Shown piece by piece: positions 62,397 through 64,000 of a stretch of 64,000 nucleotides of DNA; position 1 is the first letter of the stretch; each line of letters starts with the position of its first letter. Under the pieces are notes generated by a model. That model made no database searches. It was not told where the DNA came from and was given only the letters and a program-made list of their open reading frames with translations. Source of the stretch: Nonomuraea sp. PA05 (GTDB lineage Bacteria; Actinomycetota; Actinomycetes; Streptosporangiales; Streptosporangiaceae); assembly GCF_008086045.1 (NCBI RefSeq), contig NZ_VSEY01000008.1, positions 62,001 to 126,000 on the forward strand, given 5' to 3'. The position numbers were made by a program, and so were the translations under genes.

Positions 62397-63650
62397 TCAG
62401 GCCTTGGCCTGGAGGTCGGTGTAGTCGCGCGCGTGCGGCAGCGGCGAGAACAACAGCGGCACGAACGCCACCATCCGGCCGATCATGAGCAGCCACAACG
62501 CCTCCCGTACCCCGATCTGCTGCGCGACCAGCCCGCCGACCAGCGCGCCCAGCGGCATCACGCCCCACGTCACGAAGCGCACCGACGCGCTGACCCGGCC
62601 GAGCAGGTGGTCGGGGGTGACGGTCTGCCGGTAGGTGGTCTGGCCGACGTTCGACATGGCCGCGGCCCAGGAGATCATGATCGAGGTGACGGCGAAGCAC
62701 ACCACCCGCCAGTCGGCCTGCGTCATGGGCAGCAGCAGCCCGGCCGGAGCGCCGATCAGGACGGCCAGCCAGGTCGCCCTGGCGCTGCCCAGCCTCCTCG
62801 ACAGCCAGCCGCCGGTCAGCCCGCCCAGCACGCCGCCGATCCCGCCGGACATGAGCAGCACGCCGACCGCGCCGGGCGACAGCCTGACGGTCTCGGCCAG
62901 GAACAGCACCGACAGGCCGAGCACGCCGCTCACGCACAGGTTGTTGATCCCGGACGTGGCCACGAAGGCCCTCAACAGCCGGTCCCGCCACACGTACGAC
63001 AGGCCCTCGCGGATGCCCCGCAGCAGCGGCCCGTGCTCGGCGTCGGCGGGCGGTTTGTCCGGCACCTTGATCGCCAGCAGCAGGAACGCCGAGGCCAGCG
63101 CGCCGATCGCGGTGGCCACGATCGTGCGCGGCGCGCCCAGCAACTGCACCAGCGCGCCGCCCACCCCCGGCCCCGCCAGGAACGCCCCCGACCGGATGAT
63201 CTCCAGCTTGGCGTTGCCGTCGCTGAGCTGCGGCGTGCTCACCAGATGGGGCAGGTACGTCTGGTCGGCCACGTCGTTGAACACCTGTGAGACCCCCGCC
63301 AGCAGCGCCACCGCGAACATCATCTCGATCGTCAGCACGTCGAGTGCGGCCGCCGCCGGGATGCTTCCCAGCAGCACGAACTTCGCCAGATCGGACGCCA
63401 TCATCACGCGGCGCTTGCGCAGCCGGTCGACCCACACCCCCGTGGGCAGACCGATCAACAGGAACGCCGCCGTCTGTAACGACGACAGCACCCCCACCTC
63501 CGCGGGTCCAGCGTGCAACACCAGCACGGCTACCAGCGGAAGGGCCACGCGCGAGATATTCGCCCCAAGTTCGTTCGCCACATGCGAACTGAGGAACCGG
63601 AGGAAGTCAGGGTTTCGCAACACCCCCGTTGTCATTGCGTAAGGATCCAT
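62397..63650 (-). CDS. MFS transporter (MFS_3 / MdfA-like exporter)
   Basis: A 417-residue transporter with about 12 helices. [72 protein letters not shown] is the typical MFS_3 opening with motif A (GxxxDRxxRRR). [43 protein letters not shown] gives motif C. These genes often export enterobactin-like siderophores or macrolides. ATG 63650 is used without a good ribosome site. It is inserted between the Rv1339-like and rph genes relative to the mycobacterial order and divergent from rph. Confidence 0.9.
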   Translation of the reverse strand: MDPYAMTTGVLRNPDFLRFLSSHVANELGANISRVALPLVAVLVLHAGPAEVGVLSSLQTAAFLLIGLPTGVWVDRLRKRRVMMASDLAKFVLLGSIPAAAALDVLTIEMMFAVALLAGVSQVFNDVADQTYLPHLVSTPQLSDGNAKLEIIRSGAFLAGPGVGGALVQLLGAPRTIVATAIGALASAFLLLAIKVPDKPPADAEHGPLLRGIREGLSYVWRDRLLRAFVATSGINNLCVSGVLGLSVLFLAETVRLSPGAVGVLLMSGGIGGVLGGLTGGWLSRRLGSARATWLAVLIGAPAGLLLPMTQADWRVVCFAVTSIMISWAAAMSNVGQTTYRQTVTPDHLLGRVSASVRFVTWGVMPLGALVGGLVAQQIGVREALWLLMIGRMVAFVPLLFSPLPHARDYTDLQAKA

Positions 63651-63690
63651 GTGGCGGACACATTTGGTCAAGAGTGTCGTGCCGCGGAGA

Positions 63691-63696
63691 TAGGGT
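63691..63696 (+). promoter_or_regulatory. -10 box, leaderless start of rph
   Basis: TAGGGT, 7 nt, then ATG 63704. Confidence 0.55.
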
Positions 63697-63703
63697 GATC
63701 TGC

Positions 63704-64000
63704 ATGTCCAGACAGGATGGCCGCAACCCCGACCAGCTACGCGCGATAACCATCACCAGGCAATGGCTGACGCATGCCGAGGGGTCCGTGCTGGTCGAGT
63801 TCGGCGGCACCCGCGTGTTGTGCGCGGCGTCCGTCCAGGACAGCGTGCCGCGCTGGCGCAGGGGCAGCGGCCAGGGCTGGGTTACGGCCGAATACGCCAT
63901 GTTGCCGCGGGCGACCAATACGCGTAACGATCGTGAATCGGTCCGCGGCAAAATCGGCGGGCGCACGCACGAGATTTCCCGCTTGATCGGCCGTTCACTG
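63704..64000 (+). CDS. rph: RNase PH, N-terminal part (cut by window edge)
   Basis: The 99 codons present encode the start of RNase PH, a phosphorolytic 3' exonuclease that trims t[80 protein letters not shown] has the first core block and the RxxxR phosphate-site Args. The rest lies past the right edge. Leaderless start with TAGGGT 7 nt upstream; divergent from the MFS gene. Follows murI and the MBL gene as in M. tuberculosis (rphA, Rv1340). Confidence 0.95.
   Translation, partial: MSRQDGRNPDQLRAITITRQWLTHAEGSVLVEFGGTRVLCAASVQDSVPRWRRGSGQGWVTAEYAMLPRATNTRNDRESVRGKIGGRTHEISRLIGRSL

Overview
The window is high-GC DNA with strong third-position G/C bias, frequent GTG starts and many genes that appear to be read from leaderless mRNAs. 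All of this fits a filamentous actinomycete. The gene content points the same way: a DivIVA/Scy/FilP-like coiled-coil protein beside methylmalonyl-CoA epimerase and thiolase, a geosmin-synthase-like terpene cyclase, a GylR-GlpK-GlpD locus, NucS, DUF3039, DUF2017 and the mec-cysO-cysM sulfur cluster. A Streptosporangiaceae-type genome (Nonomuraea or a relative) is my best guess, by inference only. I see no prophage, insertion sequence, CRISPR array, tRNA or rRNA gene.

Layout. 1-6.9 kb: a truncated TetR gene, an aldehyde dehydrogenase, an acetyltransferase, a carotenoid-cleavage-type oxygenase, the mismatch endonuclease NucS, a duplicated 3-hydroxyacyl-CoA dehydrogenase, a small zinc-ribbon protein and an alpha/beta hydrolase. 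7.1-16.6 kb: two very large exported proteins, a LamG protein and an RHS-repeat protein with an Ala/Arg-rich tail, ending at a strong hairpin terminator shared with a convergent CAP-domain gene that carries a perfect 8 x 12-bp tandem repeat. 17.4-24.2 kb: a hydrolase, an AI-2E-family membrane protein, the cytoskeletal coiled-coil locus, epimerase and thiolase, and a TetR/deazaflavin-oxidoreductase pair with tandem operators. 24-30 kb: a secreted PLC-like phosphodiesterase, the terpene cyclase and several membrane or small proteins. 30-38 kb: MarR, a CXXC-less thioredoxin/TPR protein, a cytidylate-kinase-like protein, malic enzyme and the glycerol locus (glpD, glpK, gylR-type regulator) with a perfect 17-bp operator. 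38-48.5 kb: TetR regulators, an LPXTG-type surface protein, YqgE, MFS exporters, DUF3039, an M43 metalloprotease and a DEAD/DEAH helicase. 48.8-52.7 kb: an accessory stretch with an XRE regulator plus glycosyltransferase operon, small membrane proteins and a STAS protein.

52.8-64 kb matches, gene by gene, the order known from Mycobacterium tuberculosis Rv1330c-Rv1340: pncB (here with pncA), clpS, DUF2017, mec, cysO, cysM, then murI, an Rv1339-like MBL hydrolase and rph, with DUF3352, PRC-like, thioesterase and MFS genes inserted. A 23-codon ORF ending in Tyr-Asp-Cys-Leu lies between mec and cysO, followed by hairpins; I propose it as a cysteine-sensing leader peptide.

The items most worth a second look are the RHS protein with its cationic tail, the slippable (TGMS)8 repeat in the CAP protein, the cysO leader ORF, the recurring TANNNT box 6-7 nt before start codons, the palindromic operators (several of which settle start codons), and the structured 180-bp gap after the terpene synthase.
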